Assembly (NCBI RefSeq): GCF_032854445.1 | Contig: NC_088295.1 | Span: 68,107,058-68,171,057 of the forward strand | Source of the DNA: Liolophura sinensis | Taxonomy: Eukaryota; Mollusca; Polyplacophora; Chitonida; Chitonidae | Reading direction: 5' to 3' | DNA: 64,000 nucleotides | Notes under the pieces: model-generated | The model's input: the letters and a program-made list of their open reading frames with translations, nothing else | Told to the model about the DNA's origin: nothing | Database searches by the model: none | Shown here: one piece after another, positions 14,201 through 27,078 of the stretch | Layout: the number at the start of each line of letters is the position of its first letter | Numbering within the stretch: position 1 is the stretch's first letter | Position numbers and translations under genes: made by a program

Positions 14201-15280
14201 ATGGCATTGTTTAGCAATTTATACCGATGGCGTTCAACTAACATATAGGACCCCTTTCCCCTTACAAAATCACAACATGATGGTTGTGGGTTTACTGAAT
14301 TTAAAATATTTCTAGTTATCCGAACATTTAAAGATCAATACTTTCTGTCAAAACATGACCATTTATGCAAACATTTATGAACTCGAATTGGACGATTCCA
14401 GAACTGAAATTCATGGCGTTGGCTGTTGTTGATGTAACGTTACAGCCAGCATCCAGGTACAGGTTTGTCTTAGTTACACTATATACGTGCTTGTTAGGCC
14501 TACAAGAGTTCATACTCAAACTCGGCATCCTTAAGCGGTCATCTTTGTTCGCTTGCCGCAGGGACACTGTTGCTGCCTCATTGAGAACAATCCGTCTATA
14601 CACCCCCTCCTTCACCTTGGCTGATAAGGCAGCTTCTTACAAACGACATTATCCGTCTGCTCCAAATTAGAACACAAAAATTGGCTTAGTTTGTTGAGGC
14701 ACGATAGATCTTATTTTAGCAGAAATGGAAAAGTGTTTAGCGACTTGTCTTGTGCGTAGTTTGTTAGCAAACGTCCATTACAAAAGTGTTGCGTCAGATT
14801 TCTCACGTGCTACAAAACCAAAACAGGGTAGCACATGACATCTAATGCTTATAGTGCGGTACAGATCTCAGAACAGTACGCAAGGAATCCATCTAATCTT
14901 GATCGTGTCCGATTTGTTCCCATAACAATAGAAGTCCTGCCTTGGGCAGAACCTCTCAAGCAGAAGATTCGATGTTTATCTGTTCTTCAATATCTAAATG
15001 AGGCACATCTGAGGCATAACTATTTACGCGATGGCAGAATTAAAGACGTCAATGTCTGCTGAAGGTGTCATCATTACATGAGCGTGTAGAATACACGTCG
15101 TGGACGAGGTCATGCAGGAACCACGGGGTAGAGGACAAATTTGGCAAGGGTGACTATTGTGTTGGTTGTCTTTTATATCATGGTGAGGGCATCAGAGGCA
15201 ATGTAGTTTGTCGTAGAACCATCTGCGCCAGAAGCTAAAAGTCACGTGAAACAGAAGCCTCTGTTTATTCGCTGTGGAAA
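11250..15280. other. No gene recognised
   Basis: AT-rich sequence. The longest frames (about 90-100 codons around 14.3-14.7 kb) overlap on both strands and match nothing I recognise. Confidence 0.35.
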
Positions 15281-15284
15281 GTAA

Positions 15285-15480
15285 GGCCCCTTCGCCCACT
15301 TCCCCGCCACACACTCCTCGTGGCGCACTCACGTCGCCCACTTCCCCATCGCACTCTTGCCCGTCAGATACTTCCCCGTCGCACACTCCTCGTGGCGCAC
15401 TCACGTCGCCCACTTCCCCATCGCACTCTTGCCCGTCACACACTTCCCCGTCTCACACTCCTCGTCAAGCATTCACGTGG
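15285..15480. repeat. GC-rich minisatellite, about 72-bp unit
   Basis: Two full units and parts of two more, each built from CACACTCCTCGTGGCGCAC, GTCGCCCACTTCCCC and CGCACTCTTGCCCGTCA. The low-complexity frames it creates are not treated as genes. Confidence 0.85.
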
Positions 15481-15972
15481 AATACTCCCTATAGCACACT
15501 GCATGTGGCAAACTCCCCCCACCCCTACTTGACAGAGCTCAACTCTTAATAAATGGACACCAATTATGAATTTGGAGTTTATCCGGCCAGGTCAAGGAGG
15601 TTATGCTTTTGCCGGTGTTTATTTGTGTCAGTCAATCGATCTATCTGGCTATATATCAGCTGTCTATTAGCAACTCTCAGGTTGCTAATCCACTTAATTT
15701 TGGTCGTGATTCAGATCGGGATATTTTAAAGTATTCTTCACCATTTCCAGGTATGATACTAATGCATACAGGCCTATGTATGTAGGCCTAGCTAGTAGCT
15801 GTGCATGATGCCATACAAAGCACTGCGCATTTGTCCCAGCGTTCAGCTGTAACGGAGGTTTGTGTTCTCTCATTGCCTTCTGGTGTATTAAAAGATATTC
15901 AATTCATGGATCTTACACGCCGCGCAAATGTTTCTTTGGCCTCAAAAGAAATTAAGCATCATATATATATGT

Positions 15973-16375
15973 ATACAAATGGATACTATACTAAGAGAAG
16001 ACACCGTCACAAATGGATACTACACTAAGAAAAGACATCATCGCAAATGGATACTATACTAAGAGAAGACATCATCACAAATGAATACCATACTATTTAT
16101 TTATTTATTTGATTGGTGTTTTACGCCGTACTCAAGAATATTTCACTTATACGACGGCGGACAGCATTATGGTGGGTGGAAACCAGGCAGAGCCCGGGGG
16201 AAACCCACGACCATCCGCAGGTTGCTGCAAGACCTTCCCACGTAGGGTGGATACTATACTAAGAGAAGACATCATCGCAAATGGATACTATACTACGAGA
16301 AGACACCGTCACAAATGGATACTATACCAAGAGAGGAAACTGTCACAAATGGATACTATACTAAAAGACGATGCA
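15973..16375. repeat. 34-bp minisatellite split by a SINE
   Basis: Units begin AAATGGATACTATACTAAGA and continue with GAAGACA and a variable CATCATCGC or CACCGTCAC. About three and a half units precede the SINE at 16094-16245 and about three and a half follow it. Confidence 0.88.
16094..16245 (-). mobile_element. tRNA-derived SINE, head missing, inside minisatellite
   Basis: Antisense copy starting with the ATTT tail, then GATTGGTGTTTTACGCCGTA, the CGGGCTCTGCC-type core and CCATCCGCAGGTTGCTG. Ends at CCCACGTAG. The host array resumes at once. Confidence 0.85.
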
Positions 16376-16429
16376 GATATACTATGCAGATCATGGGGCC
16401 ATGAATGCACATTTTACAGCGCTTAGCAA

Positions 16430-17400
16430 ATTCTACACATGCAGCATACACAACATTGGGAGTTTGGATTGTCTTTTTTTTTTTCATTTCCCAAGAGCTG
16501 CAGAACGTCTGAAATTGAAGTATAGGACATGAGTGACTGGTATTAAATGGCAAGTGACATACTATATATTTTGTATATGACTTCAGCATTCATATGAATG
16601 ATTTGATATATATAATATATAACTTTATAACGGTAGTGATCTTTACCTTAAAAGTCGACATACGTGTACAAACCGTGAAAAGAATAAAGTAAAACCTGAA
16701 ACTAACGCATGAGTTTTCTTCCATGTTTAGTTTTTGCTATTTCTCGTTGGTATTGTCTTAACGATTCATTCGTAGTGTTGTAAGTGCTCGTATATGCGAA
16801 ATAACAAAGAGAATCATCTGGAATTGTAATGTGTACGGCGGTCCAATCCAAAGTCGTATTAACGACTAGGAACAGCAAAGCTGTCGATTTGTGGCTTCAA
16901 GGGATACAGAATCGACGCTGATTGGCTGACGGTGGAGATAGGGTTTAAGGGGTTAAATCTTCGTCACGGTTGAATAAATGTACCAAATCCAAAATTCAGC
17001 TTGGGCAAGGCATAGCCTGTCTCTCACACCACCCAGTCAGAACCGATTCTGTATCTCTCTAAGCTCGTGTATGCCGAGATTAAGACTATATAAAACATAG
17101 TGTTTTGGTGAGGCAGCACTATAAAAAGGTCGGTCCGTTTGCTGCCGTTATACGAACCAAATAATGTTAAACAATATGCAACACAAACAAAGGTGCAAAT
17201 CAATCAAATAAAAGAATTATTGTCATAAAGTCATTTCTAAACTGGAGACAAAACAGTTGTGAATCTAAATCTAAGGTTAGGGTCAACGGTTCGAAAGTTA
17301 GACACCAACGCGTCTACACAGTTGCCTCTGGACTTCCATCGTCTTGGCCAGCTGCGACGCATTTTTCCAGTTTAGTTCACACTGGCTCCCTTGCAGCTTT
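16430..17400. other. No gene recognised
   Basis: Short frames only; no repeat match seen within the window. Confidence 0.35.
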
Positions 17401-17401
17401 G

Positions 17402-17630
17402 ATTTACTCGTTTGATTCGTATTTACACCATATTCAAAAATATTTCACTTATACGACAGCATTTTGGCGAGAGGAAACGGAACATTGCCGACCATTTATA
17501 GTTTGTCATACCTCTCCATATATGACCGGAGAAGGCAGCATGGGCCATACTTGAACTCACAGCTATCGCATTGGTGAGAGGCTCCGGAGTCATTGTGCTA
17601 CATTAGTACGCCATGATCCTTCGGCCACAT
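17402..17630 (-). mobile_element. Diverged tRNA-derived SINE
   Basis: Antisense and clearly older than the others: TTTGATTCG, a damaged TTACACCATATTC segment, ATTTCACTTATACGACAGC, then TGAACTCACAGCTATCGCAT and GGTGAGAGGCTCC of the head. Confidence 0.7.
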
Positions 17631-17973
17631 CACCCCTTCAGGTTACGTGTTACCAATACGTGCGTAGTAGTTTCTCCCTTGGCTCTGCCACATTTACTTC
17701 ACTCATGAACATGACCGTGCATCGTTGCTTCAGTGAAATGCATGAAATATATAAACAATAAAATTAAATAACTAAAACGTTTATCCACAACATCGCAACA
17801 AGATTAAGGCTGAAAAAAAAATGTTTTTTTTTTTTATTATTCGCCAGAAAGACAATTAGACAGGGATATTCAAGCACATCCACGTGTAAACTCCACACGG
17901 TGTTGCTGGTTTCACGATCTTGCAACACGCCGTGGACAGCTTGTTACTGTATTTTTTCACGATTACCTCAATG

Positions 17974-17975
<2 letters not shown>

Positions 17976-18064
<89 letters not shown>
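17976..18064. repeat. (AT)n microsatellite
   Basis: About 44 uninterrupted AT units. Confidence 0.97.
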
Positions 18065-18068
<4 letters not shown>

Positions 18069-18069
18069 A

Positions 18070-21000
18070 CGATCGGGAATTCCCCTTTTATTGTTTATTG
18101 GAATAGTATAGATGATCGAAATCATATAAAGGGATGGCTAAACAGCCTCAGCAAAAATTTACCACGACTCCTGAAGAAATATCATTCCAGGTCATTTCTC
18201 TGAGATCGTGGGCTGCATAGAATAACCTTTACTCGACCTTTGACGAAAGGTCGCAGAGACTACTAAATACAAACCAGCGGGTTAATTACCGTACTTGTCA
18301 TGGGAAGTTAAGTCTCGCTTTACTGGTGTTGAATTCTGATCTTTAAGGTAACTGAATCGCACAGACCGTTGCCAACTTAATCTCCAACTTAAGGTTTGAA
18401 GGGTTTTAGCTACCTTCTTGACCGATAAAGGGCACAGCAATACACACAGGCGTGCCGTTTATTTACTAGGTGGCTAACAATAAAACTTTTCACACTTTAT
18501 AATAATACATGACCACTATTATATGTCATGTACATATCTTCTGAGCCGAGCTTGCGACTGCTGGATTCGAGCCTGGTACCTCATTAGTCATGAGCGGATC
18601 GGCGATGTCATAGCGCATATTTATACCATTGGCAAACGGGGGACCTTGCAGCCAGTATAACCGTGGACCTCACTGTGCGCACCATGCGGGCGGCATTTCT
18701 AAACATCAGACACATCATTGACTTGGACCTGTCATAATTTATATAAACACGTGACCAAGAATAAGTCGCTTCAGTGAGGTCCACAGCAAATGAGGCTATG
18801 CATAAGGCTATATAGGCCTACACGTAGTTGCGCAAAAAGCTAAACGTGGAAACAAGCCACGGAATTATCTTTCTGCATTTGCAGACATGCGGAATGCGGC
18901 AAGGCGGGTGGTGGGAATGATAAATGAGTAGCAGTTACATAAAGCGAATTAAAATGTCACAAATCATGTTATACCTGACGCCATGATCTTCTAGAGTTTA
19001 CCTCGTAAAATCGAGTTTCACATCACATTTTGCTATTACACAGTGATGTACAATTCATGCAATTGTATATACAATCTGCGATAAAAGGTGGAAATTCAGC
19101 CTTTAAATTATTACAAGATTTATCTCAAGTTGGTATAGCAGAGGGAGAGAAGTAAAACAGTCATCTGGGAGGGAAAAAAATGAATCAGTTAGTTTTAATT
19201 CTGTTCTCTGAGTGAAAGTAGAATGTGTTCTGCTGTTATCACATAACACTGTGCTATATTAAACAGACCATTCTGTTGATAAAGTCTATTATTAAATCTC
19301 ACTCCACTCTGCTTTACGACTGTCTCTAATTCTGCTTAACCCGGGGCTGGGGCCGAATCTTCGTTACCACGTTGGATATCTTAACAATTGTAAAGCACAA
19401 CTGACATACATATTATCAAAAACGCCTACTACCATGGTATGTGATTTGAATACTGATTTCACTCATTCACCTAGAAGATTCCTCCAGTCTTCCATCACTG
19501 AAAGCTGTGGACTCTTCCTTTTTCCTGATTTCGTCATATTTTGTACTTTCGATATCGTACTTTCTTAGTTCTTTGATGGTTTATGTTAAACATCGTTTTG
19601 GGAGTTGTGATTAGTGATCCTTCCATTTTGGTTGGTGGCAGGTATGTGAAAGTCTCGTTCGACGCATATATTTCCGCTGAATTAATAACAATGTGTGTGT
19701 TATATTTCTCTGAATACTCTGCCCCAATGACAGAAGACATTTTAGCATCGAATAGGCATACTGTTTAACAGGATAAGATTTTTGAGAGTAGCCAAGATTC
19801 AGATCTGGCCGACTGACATTTACATGTAGTTCAACTACAGAGCCTCATCACCTAGTACCGCTAGTCAAATTTACTGCATGTTCAAGAATGGAACCAGAAG
19901 GAAACACTGGTATTTTGTCCTAGTCATTATCGAACTGTTATTATATCAAGAAATTGTATGCTTTTGACTGCTATGTGTAGCCATCCATGTGAAGCTTAAC
20001 AACCCAAGAGAAAAAGAAAAGTAACTCATATCGGAAATAACTCGAACACACTAGATTTACCTCCCTTGATTGAAGTCCTCGACGTAAAATAATAAATACA
20101 AGACGCCACTTTACTATTCAGAAAGTAACCAATGCGTTACAACTGAGGATTTTATTACCTTAAATCCCTATATGTCTATGTAAAGAAAAAAAATATTCTG
20201 AACAAGAATTGACCGAAGACACGTGTATTTCTACTTAATAGATGACAGATAAAATGAATGTTAGCAAACAAGAGGCGGCCTTCAAATACAGTCCATGCAG
20301 TTGTTATTCAGGTGAATTCATTTGAAAATAATTAAGAAAGTCAGATTTATAGATTTCTTAATTACAGTAGGTTTATGCTGGATAGAGCCGAAAGGACAAC
20401 TACTGTATACACTCAAATGTAGCTCTATAGTTCAAGGTTTTTATCACACTCCAGGGCAAATTTTCTTGACTCAAATATTACTTTCTTCTCCTGAAACACC
20501 AATATGCTGCATAATGAGAACCAAAAGCACAATATCGATTAAATGTAGCGGATAGTTAAGTGGAACGTCTAAGTTTCAAATGTAAGATTTCAAAATTTAC
20601 AATATCTCATTCTTCACCATATGATGATCTTGAACAATTGTAATATTTCGGTCATTTTGATCTCAGATTTCTTAAAACTTGTGCAGTCAACATTTGACCA
20701 ACATAATTTTTAGACTGCAAATACATGTATATTTTACTTCATGTCACAGCACTAAATGCCCCAAAAGTCTTGATGACAGAGAGTGAGAGTCTAAAAGACA
20801 GAGAGTCAACAGATTCAGCATAACCTATAACAGAAATGACAGTGATTGGCACAGAACGGTCAATCAATAGAGTTACCTTAAATACTGCAGAGTACACATC
20901 AAGTGCTTTCTGCTCTCAATGCTGTAGATTTTCACAATGTATCCACAATTTAATCAGTGATTTTTTTAGCAAATCTATATTTAGTGTTGACTTTGCCTGA

Positions 21001-22290
21001 AAGCACTTTGTGTCTGCATTTTATCTTCAACACAACTGATAAGCTTTGTTGGCTAGGGGTAAAATATTTTTTTAATCAAGCTATTTCCTATGGCCCTAAT
21101 GCTGACATTTTCCTGAAGCACTTCTCCATATTTAATTTCTTGCATACACATTAGACTTGTGTGAACTCCTCCTGGAATCCTGTTCTAAATATGACAGATA
21201 GTCAAGCCTGGCCATTTCCAATACACATTGTCAGTGTTATTTCAGCTACTGTTTTTTAGGTCTTAAATCGGATGAATTTCTATAAATAGGTATTTTTGAG
21301 CCATTTCCATAAACATTTCTCTACTGGTAATCCAACGTTAAATATATTAAAGATCCAAAATCTAGCAGAAAAACACCTGACTTTTGTCAATTTTTTTGAT
21401 ATCCTTACATTATCAAGTATATACTGGTTCAATTTACACCCACTCTATATTCGTCTACAATAGCCAGTATCTTTCTTGAATTGAAACATTCACAGACTAT
21501 TATACGTACCACAGACAATCAATTTGTTATTGACTGACACTGACCCCCCACCCCCGCCCTTGTTTTAATTCACTTACCCATCCTTGTTATCTTCAAACCA
21601 TTAATTACATATATAAACAGCATAGAAAAGTTTTCCATCAAGAACATCCTTCTTAGTTACACATACACTATTTCATCCTGACTGTATAACCATCCAACCA
21701 CGATATTACCGGCACAGAGAGGACATCGTTTTGAAAGTCTGTTGCATCCACACTGTCGTCTACCAAAAGTAATATTGAGTATGCACAAAGAGGTCGTTAA
21801 AGTCTTTCTCAGCACACAGTTTGGTCTGTACATGTTCACATCAGGAGATACATTTACATCTGACTTCAAATAATGTTATCCTCAGGCTACCAATATCAAA
21901 TCTGAAACGAAGCAAACCAGATGGATCAAGAACAATGCAAAAGAAGGTATTCTGACAAAGACATTCCACCCTAATGTTAAAAGGTCTTTGGAACTACTTC
22001 ATTTGGCTTTTGAACTCTTCACTCTTTATCTATTGAATCAGTAGCATCTCTAATCAAATACCTAAATTTGCTAGATTAAATATCGTGACTTTTTTTTTTC
22101 AATAAATAAACAACCATGTTAAAATTACACCAAATTTGTTCCACCCCCTTTGGGCCTTCAGCAAAATAATTGGTAACCCATCCATGCGCAGGAAAGACAG
22201 GAGTTATTTTACACAATTTTTAGCCAGTGAAGTGTGACTCAATACTTATTTTGAGAAATAGTTCTACTGGTTCTCACAAGTATTTTTTGT
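18070..22290. other. No gene recognised; eIF1A downstream flank in the right part
   Basis: AT-rich, few repeats. The right part may hold the eIF1A 3' UTR, since an AATAAA on the minus strand lies near 20151-20156. A tRNA-like fragment (GGATTCGAGCC) is at 18560-18600. Confidence 0.35.
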
Positions 22291-22294
22291 GTAG

Positions 22295-25200
22295 TCAAGA
22301 ATCTGAATATACATGTAGTTTGTGAAATTTAATATATATCATAACTATGGGCCAACTTACACCATCAATTTCTTCATCATCTCCATCAAATTCATCAAAG
22401 GTAATGTTCAGGTCTTCCATTTCATCTTCACCAATGTTCTCATTGATCTTTGCTGTAATCACGAAAATAAAATGGTTCATAAGTCACGTTAAAGATTTCA
22501 AAAAAGAGAGATTCACTTCCACCGTCAGGCATCTTAAACTCATCCTTGTTAATAGTCAACAAATGCAAAGACCTGGCTAACAAAATTCTGACACATTTTG
22601 CTTTATAACTATTTTCCTTTTCTCTTAAAAAAATTGAATCACAAAGAAGTGCTTTACACACTTTAAAATCACAAATTTCATTTTGGAACGAGTATCATGT
22701 CCATTTCTGACTCGAAAATACAATTCATGAATAGTTTTGAGCACCAATGGGATATTATGCACCAGAGGCTGTTCCTTTTATACACTTCTGCAGGCATTGG
22801 CACATCATGCCATTTCTAATCCATACAGCCCACCTGACCCATTCTTGGTGATCTGGGTGTTGGATGTGTTCCAATCTGGTGTGTCAAACTTACCAGATTC
22901 TGGCAATTCTCCATATGCCTTTAAGTTTCTGGCTTCATCTGGTGTGTACTTCAGAATGACATCAGCTTTGGAGTCCTGATAATCTCTCAATCCAAGTAAG
23001 ATTATATCACCAGTGTTTATCCATACCTGAAAGGTAAATTGCACAACATTATGATCTTAAGGCATTGTTACGGTGTGTTGATTTCTGCTATTCTTTTATT
23101 TGGAATTTATTAGTATTGAAGTATCATCCGAATGCTTAAATCACCTTCATGAAGAATTTTCCAGTGCCAACGTAGTGTACCATGAGGTAAGTAATAAGAT
23201 TAAGCATAATACAGAGCACACTAAAAGTGCATGTAAATGTGACCTCTAGACATTATCACTATTACAGCCCACATGAAATGTATTACAAATGTTACCTGAG
23301 CTTTCAAAATCAAGGTCAATGTAAGTCCCTGTACACAAAAGCTTCCTTATGATATTAAAAACATCTGGCACCAGATATAACAGAGGTCTGAACAGACTTC
23401 TCGGACTGTCTAACCTTCTTTCGTAGCTTTCCTCGGATGTGACATAACCTCTTGGCACCATCAAAACACATGGCCTCCAATCTCCCATTGCCCAACATCT
23501 TTGTCACTTGTGCATATTCTGTAAAGCATGATATGATTTTAAGTTTATTGTGCATTTCTCATAACAATTATAAAGTTAACTCACTCATGACTCTGCCAAA
23601 AAAAAAAAAAAAAAAAAAAAAATAGGAATTACAGGATTGGGTTCTGAATAAATGTCAAACAATAGAAAATGCACTCAAAACACACAAAGCCACATTTAAC
23701 ACATCCTTACATTGGATTCCTTAAAAAAAAAATGAATTTGTTTACCTTGACCATCTTCTTTAAACACCAGCTCTCTTTTTTCGTTTTCATTTTCATTCTT
23801 CCCTCTCCTCCTGTTTTTACCTCCCTTTCCTGTGTGAATGACACAATCAGTTCACTGTTACAGATGAAATAGATTATTGACAAAAACTATTACTAAAGAG
23901 TTAAGTTTGAAAGCCGACAAGATGAAGTTCAGCATTGAAGATATGGCACTGATGGAGAATTCACTCCGAGTAGCCATGCTGTGGAAGCCCTTATGAACTT
24001 GGCCAATCACTAGTGCTGAAATCGTCATGTGATAATTGGCTGTCACGTCAGAAAACCCATTAGCTCCCGATTGTCAGTGCGGTTTCTTACAGTGAAACCA
24101 TACATTTATGAGCAGGAAACTGAGAACAGCTGCATGACGGGTCACAAAGCGTACATGTTGAGCAGGATACTGCAGTAACTTGTCACAGTGATCTGGCAAG
24201 GAACCGCCTCTGGAGAGTCATTGTTTTGAAGAAAAACATTGTGATGTTGTATTATTTTTCCTTAGCAAAGTCAGATTTGTGGTGAAAACATCTTTCCAAA
24301 ATCTGAATGAAAAGGTCTGTTATCAATCACAAGGTCCTGCTATGTTCGGTAAATTCCCTGATGTCAGTACAGCCAGCTAGGCCAAATGCTTATACCCATG
24401 CAGGATGTGGACGAGCAGGGCAACTAAAACACGACGCTTGTGTCCACGAACATCGTCCAGACCAAGCGCCCAACTCCATGATACATCGGCCCTTTGAAGA
24501 CAGAACAGAGCTAATACTCTTTGGTTGGGTATCAGACGTTTTTGTTTGTATTTTCTCACTGTCACATTGTTTATGGCATTGGTACGAGAGAGCTTTTGTG
24601 ACGTGACCCAGCTTTTGTGAAAACACAGCAAAGTTAATGAGATTTGTTAAGCTAAGGTTGTTGTTTACAAGATCATCATGGGACAAAGGGCTTGATGTCC
24701 GTTCATTGAAGAATCTGCTATTCATATTAAGCATCTTAGAAGGGGTCAACGACCAACAATGCCCAAAGATAGATGCCGTGATAGCGCACTGAACTAAAAA
24801 CCTACCATTATCACAAGTGTCACATGCCTTAGTCAACCTCACACTATTTAAAATAAACCAAGGCATTTTTCTATAACTGCCCAAATCACCGCCCTGACTT
24901 ACTAGGAATGAAATACCTCCCACTTGCCAAGATTCTGGGTAAGTTATTGCAAAACACAAATTTTAGCCAAAGAAACAAAAAGGAACACATCAAGTTTAAT
25001 GACTGAAATTCTGACATAAGTCTAAGATTGCTTCGTCATCCCAGGGCATGATTTTAAATTTGGTAGATTTATTTTCTGGATTACGCTGGATAATCCAGAT
25101 ATCAATTGTTCAGATTTTCACCATTCATAAATTTCTGACTTGTTTTCTATGTTGTAAATTAGCTTGGTCAACTTTCAAGGAAATCGATGATGTCGTCTGG

Positions 25201-26171
25201 GTACATGTATTTTTTAGCCCCAGGTGGCTACTTCAACTCCTCTATTTATACTGGGCTGGGCGGAGTATCATAGCCACAAGGGCAACCAAGGGTAAACCAT
25301 ACACCAACTCACACCTTGTCCGCGAAGTCCCTTCTAAACAATGTCTGCGCTCTAAAACTGGTGTCAACTTTGGGTCTTACCTCTCAGCTTGCCCGTAGAC
25401 ACAACATCTTGCATATATTCCACTTGATAAAGACACAGGAGATCCAAATTTACCTCACAGTCATCGCTAAAGCAGCAGTGATTTTGCCATCACCAGTTAT
25501 GGGTCTAGAAAAAGTTATTGTCCCTAGATGGCGCATGTGCGTTAAACCTCAAGAGACGAGCCAAATGGCCGCCTTGTTAAGAAATGGTTTGCTGTGTCAT
25601 GAATGCAGGGCTGGTGTGCCATAACCAAATGGAATATACCTTGGATGTTGCTTGTACAGGCGATCGGAGAAGTAAGAGCCAAGGTAAATGACGGACTATC
25701 AAATTCCACCTCCACCTCTTTTTGATTTACATATTTCAGTGTTTGCGAAACAAAAATTGGACCGCTGCCATTGTTTAGATAGGACTCATCGGACATACGC
25801 GTGAACTGGCGTATAATTTACCATTAGCTACACCTGTGGCTACGATACTCTGCCAGCCCAGTATAAAGAGAAGAGTTGAAGTAGCCAACTGGGGCTAATG
25901 CATTTTATCACAAATATGACTAGTATTTTAAAAAATTACATTCGCGATCTTCTTCTAACATTCATCAACAAACAGGACTGTAATTGCTCTAAATAAGTGT
26001 AAATACATTGCCATAATCAATCGTTGGATAACATCACTGATGTCCAATCCAGGAAATCTGTGACGCAGTTTGTGGTTGTTGTTTTCTAACGCTGGTCTGC
26101 TCGAGAAATTCCTAACAGATTGCCACTTCCACATTGTTATTTCTGGACAACTTACCCTTATTTTTCGGCAT
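22295..26171 (-). CDS. EIF1AX: Translation initiation factor eIF1A, five confident exons
   Basis: eIF1A binds the 40S ribosomal A-site region and promotes scanning and start-codon selection in the cytoplasm. Exons on the minus strand: 26171-26156 (ATG, MPKNK and the first base of Gly), 23829-23746, 23518-23415, 23026-22894 and 22452-22361/22363, all with AG acceptors and GT donors and compatible phases. Joined, they read the basic N-terminal tail ([20 protein letters not shown]), the OB-fold ([72 protein letters not shown]) and the acidic tail ([20 protein letters not shown]). The five exons give 143 codons; the human protein has 144. The last residues are unsure: a 60-bp intron (22362-22303) would give a tail ending DDS and a stop at 22295, while reading straight through reaches the same stop. 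A more distal last exon is possible. Intron 1 is 2.3 kb and holds a foldback repeat. An AATAAA lies on the minus strand near 20151. Confidence 0.95.
23598..23622. repeat. Poly-A tract
   Basis: An uninterrupted run of about 25 A, in eIF1A intron 2. Confidence 0.95.
25208..25886. repeat. Foldback element in eIF1A intron 1
   Basis: Left arm 25208-25350 (AGCCCCAGGTGGCTACTTCA, TATACTGGGCTGG, GAGTATCATAGCCAC) pairs with right arm 25745-25886 (complement of AGCCCCAGTTGGCTACTTCA, TATACTGGGCTGG, GAGTATCGTAGCCAC). The arms are about 140 bp and roughly 80% alike by eye; the loop is about 390 bp. A minus-strand frame beginning [20 protein letters not shown] lies in the right arm and loop. Confidence 0.8.
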
Positions 26172-26599
26172 CTTGTGTAAGTCTGATTAGTTTCCAACAG
26201 CTAAGATCACAATAAACGCTTTAACAAAAGCAAAATAAAGCTTTTATACACGAGAAAGAAGTTACTATTATGTCAAGTGGAAACGCAACATGCTCCGCGA
26301 CGGAAGTCAACTACCAGCGCATGCTTCAGTTTAGGAAGCAGGGGAGACAACTTCGCACTGACTAACTGTTCAATGTCTGACTAAATTGCGGCGATTTCGA
26401 AAGAAAAGGTTTGATGTTACGCCAAAAATGTTGATAAAATTCATTTGACAAACCATCACACGGCTATATACATAGGTCCCGAGTCGAAAATAAATCACGC
26501 TTTCATCAGATATAATCATAACGTTAATTTTGCTCCATATTTCCGTTTCAAAATAAAATAATACAGTTGTGACTTAGAATTTGGTCTACATCGTCATGC

Positions 26600-26766
26600 A
26601 GTCAAGTGGTCAGCGTATTAGCGCAGCACAGTGACTCAGAAGTCTCTCGCAAGTCCAGTGGCTGTAAGTTCAAGTCCTGCTCATGCGGGCTTCCTGTCTT
26701 GCCGCCATGCTAAAGACCTATGTGAAATATTCTTGATTACCTCTTAAAACACCAATCAAATAAAAT
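26600..26766 (+). mobile_element. Diverged tRNA-derived SINE with head
   Basis: TCAGCGTATTAGCGCAGCAC, AGTTCAAGTCCTGCTCATGC (B-box region), a shortened core, then AAATATTCTTGATTAC and AAAACACCAATCAAATAAAA. Just upstream of the eIF1A start, between eIF1A and the PON cluster. Confidence 0.75.
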
Positions 26767-26984
26767 GGCGTCTAAATTTTCAATACATAGATCAACCCTG
26801 GTTTGACCCTGGGGTCTTCGAGGCGGACGCTCTAACCATTAGGCCAACGAAGCGGTACAGATGACAAACACAATTTGTCTAAATATTAAAACGTCAAATA
26901 GGCGACTTCACATTTATTTCGAAGATTCTATCCTTTTGCATTAGGTATGCGAAGTATCCGGTATGGCGCGCATATCTATATACG

Positions 26985-27078
26985 AAATATGCGGGTAAGT
27001 TAGTCAGTAACTTGCCAAAGGTCGGTGGTTTACGTCCGGCACTCCGGTTTTCTCCACCCATAAAAGGGACCGTCAATG
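26985..27078 (+). repeat. Dispersed repeat C, copy 1
   Basis: GTCAGTAACTTGCCAAAG, GGTGGTTTACGTCCGGCACT and CCGGTTTTCTCCACCCATAA recur at 38495-38575 in the same orientation. It abuts the left edge of the PON unit B duplication. Confidence 0.75.

Noticed and set aside
15192-15549. Low-complexity Ser/Pro/Thr-rich frames
   Set aside because: Both strands are open because of the GC-rich minisatellite; no start context or domain.
17856-18125. Frames rich in alternating Ile and Tyr on both strands
   Set aside because: Translation of an (AT)n microsatellite.
24390-24959. A 189-codon minus-strand frame in eIF1A intron 1
   Set aside because: No recognisable domain, no clear splice signals, and overlapping frames on the other strand. 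Plausible by chance.
26270-26365. 31-codon plus-strand ORF (MSSGNATCSATEVNYQRML) diverging from eIF1A
   Set aside because: Very short, no known family; too likely by chance to list as a gene.
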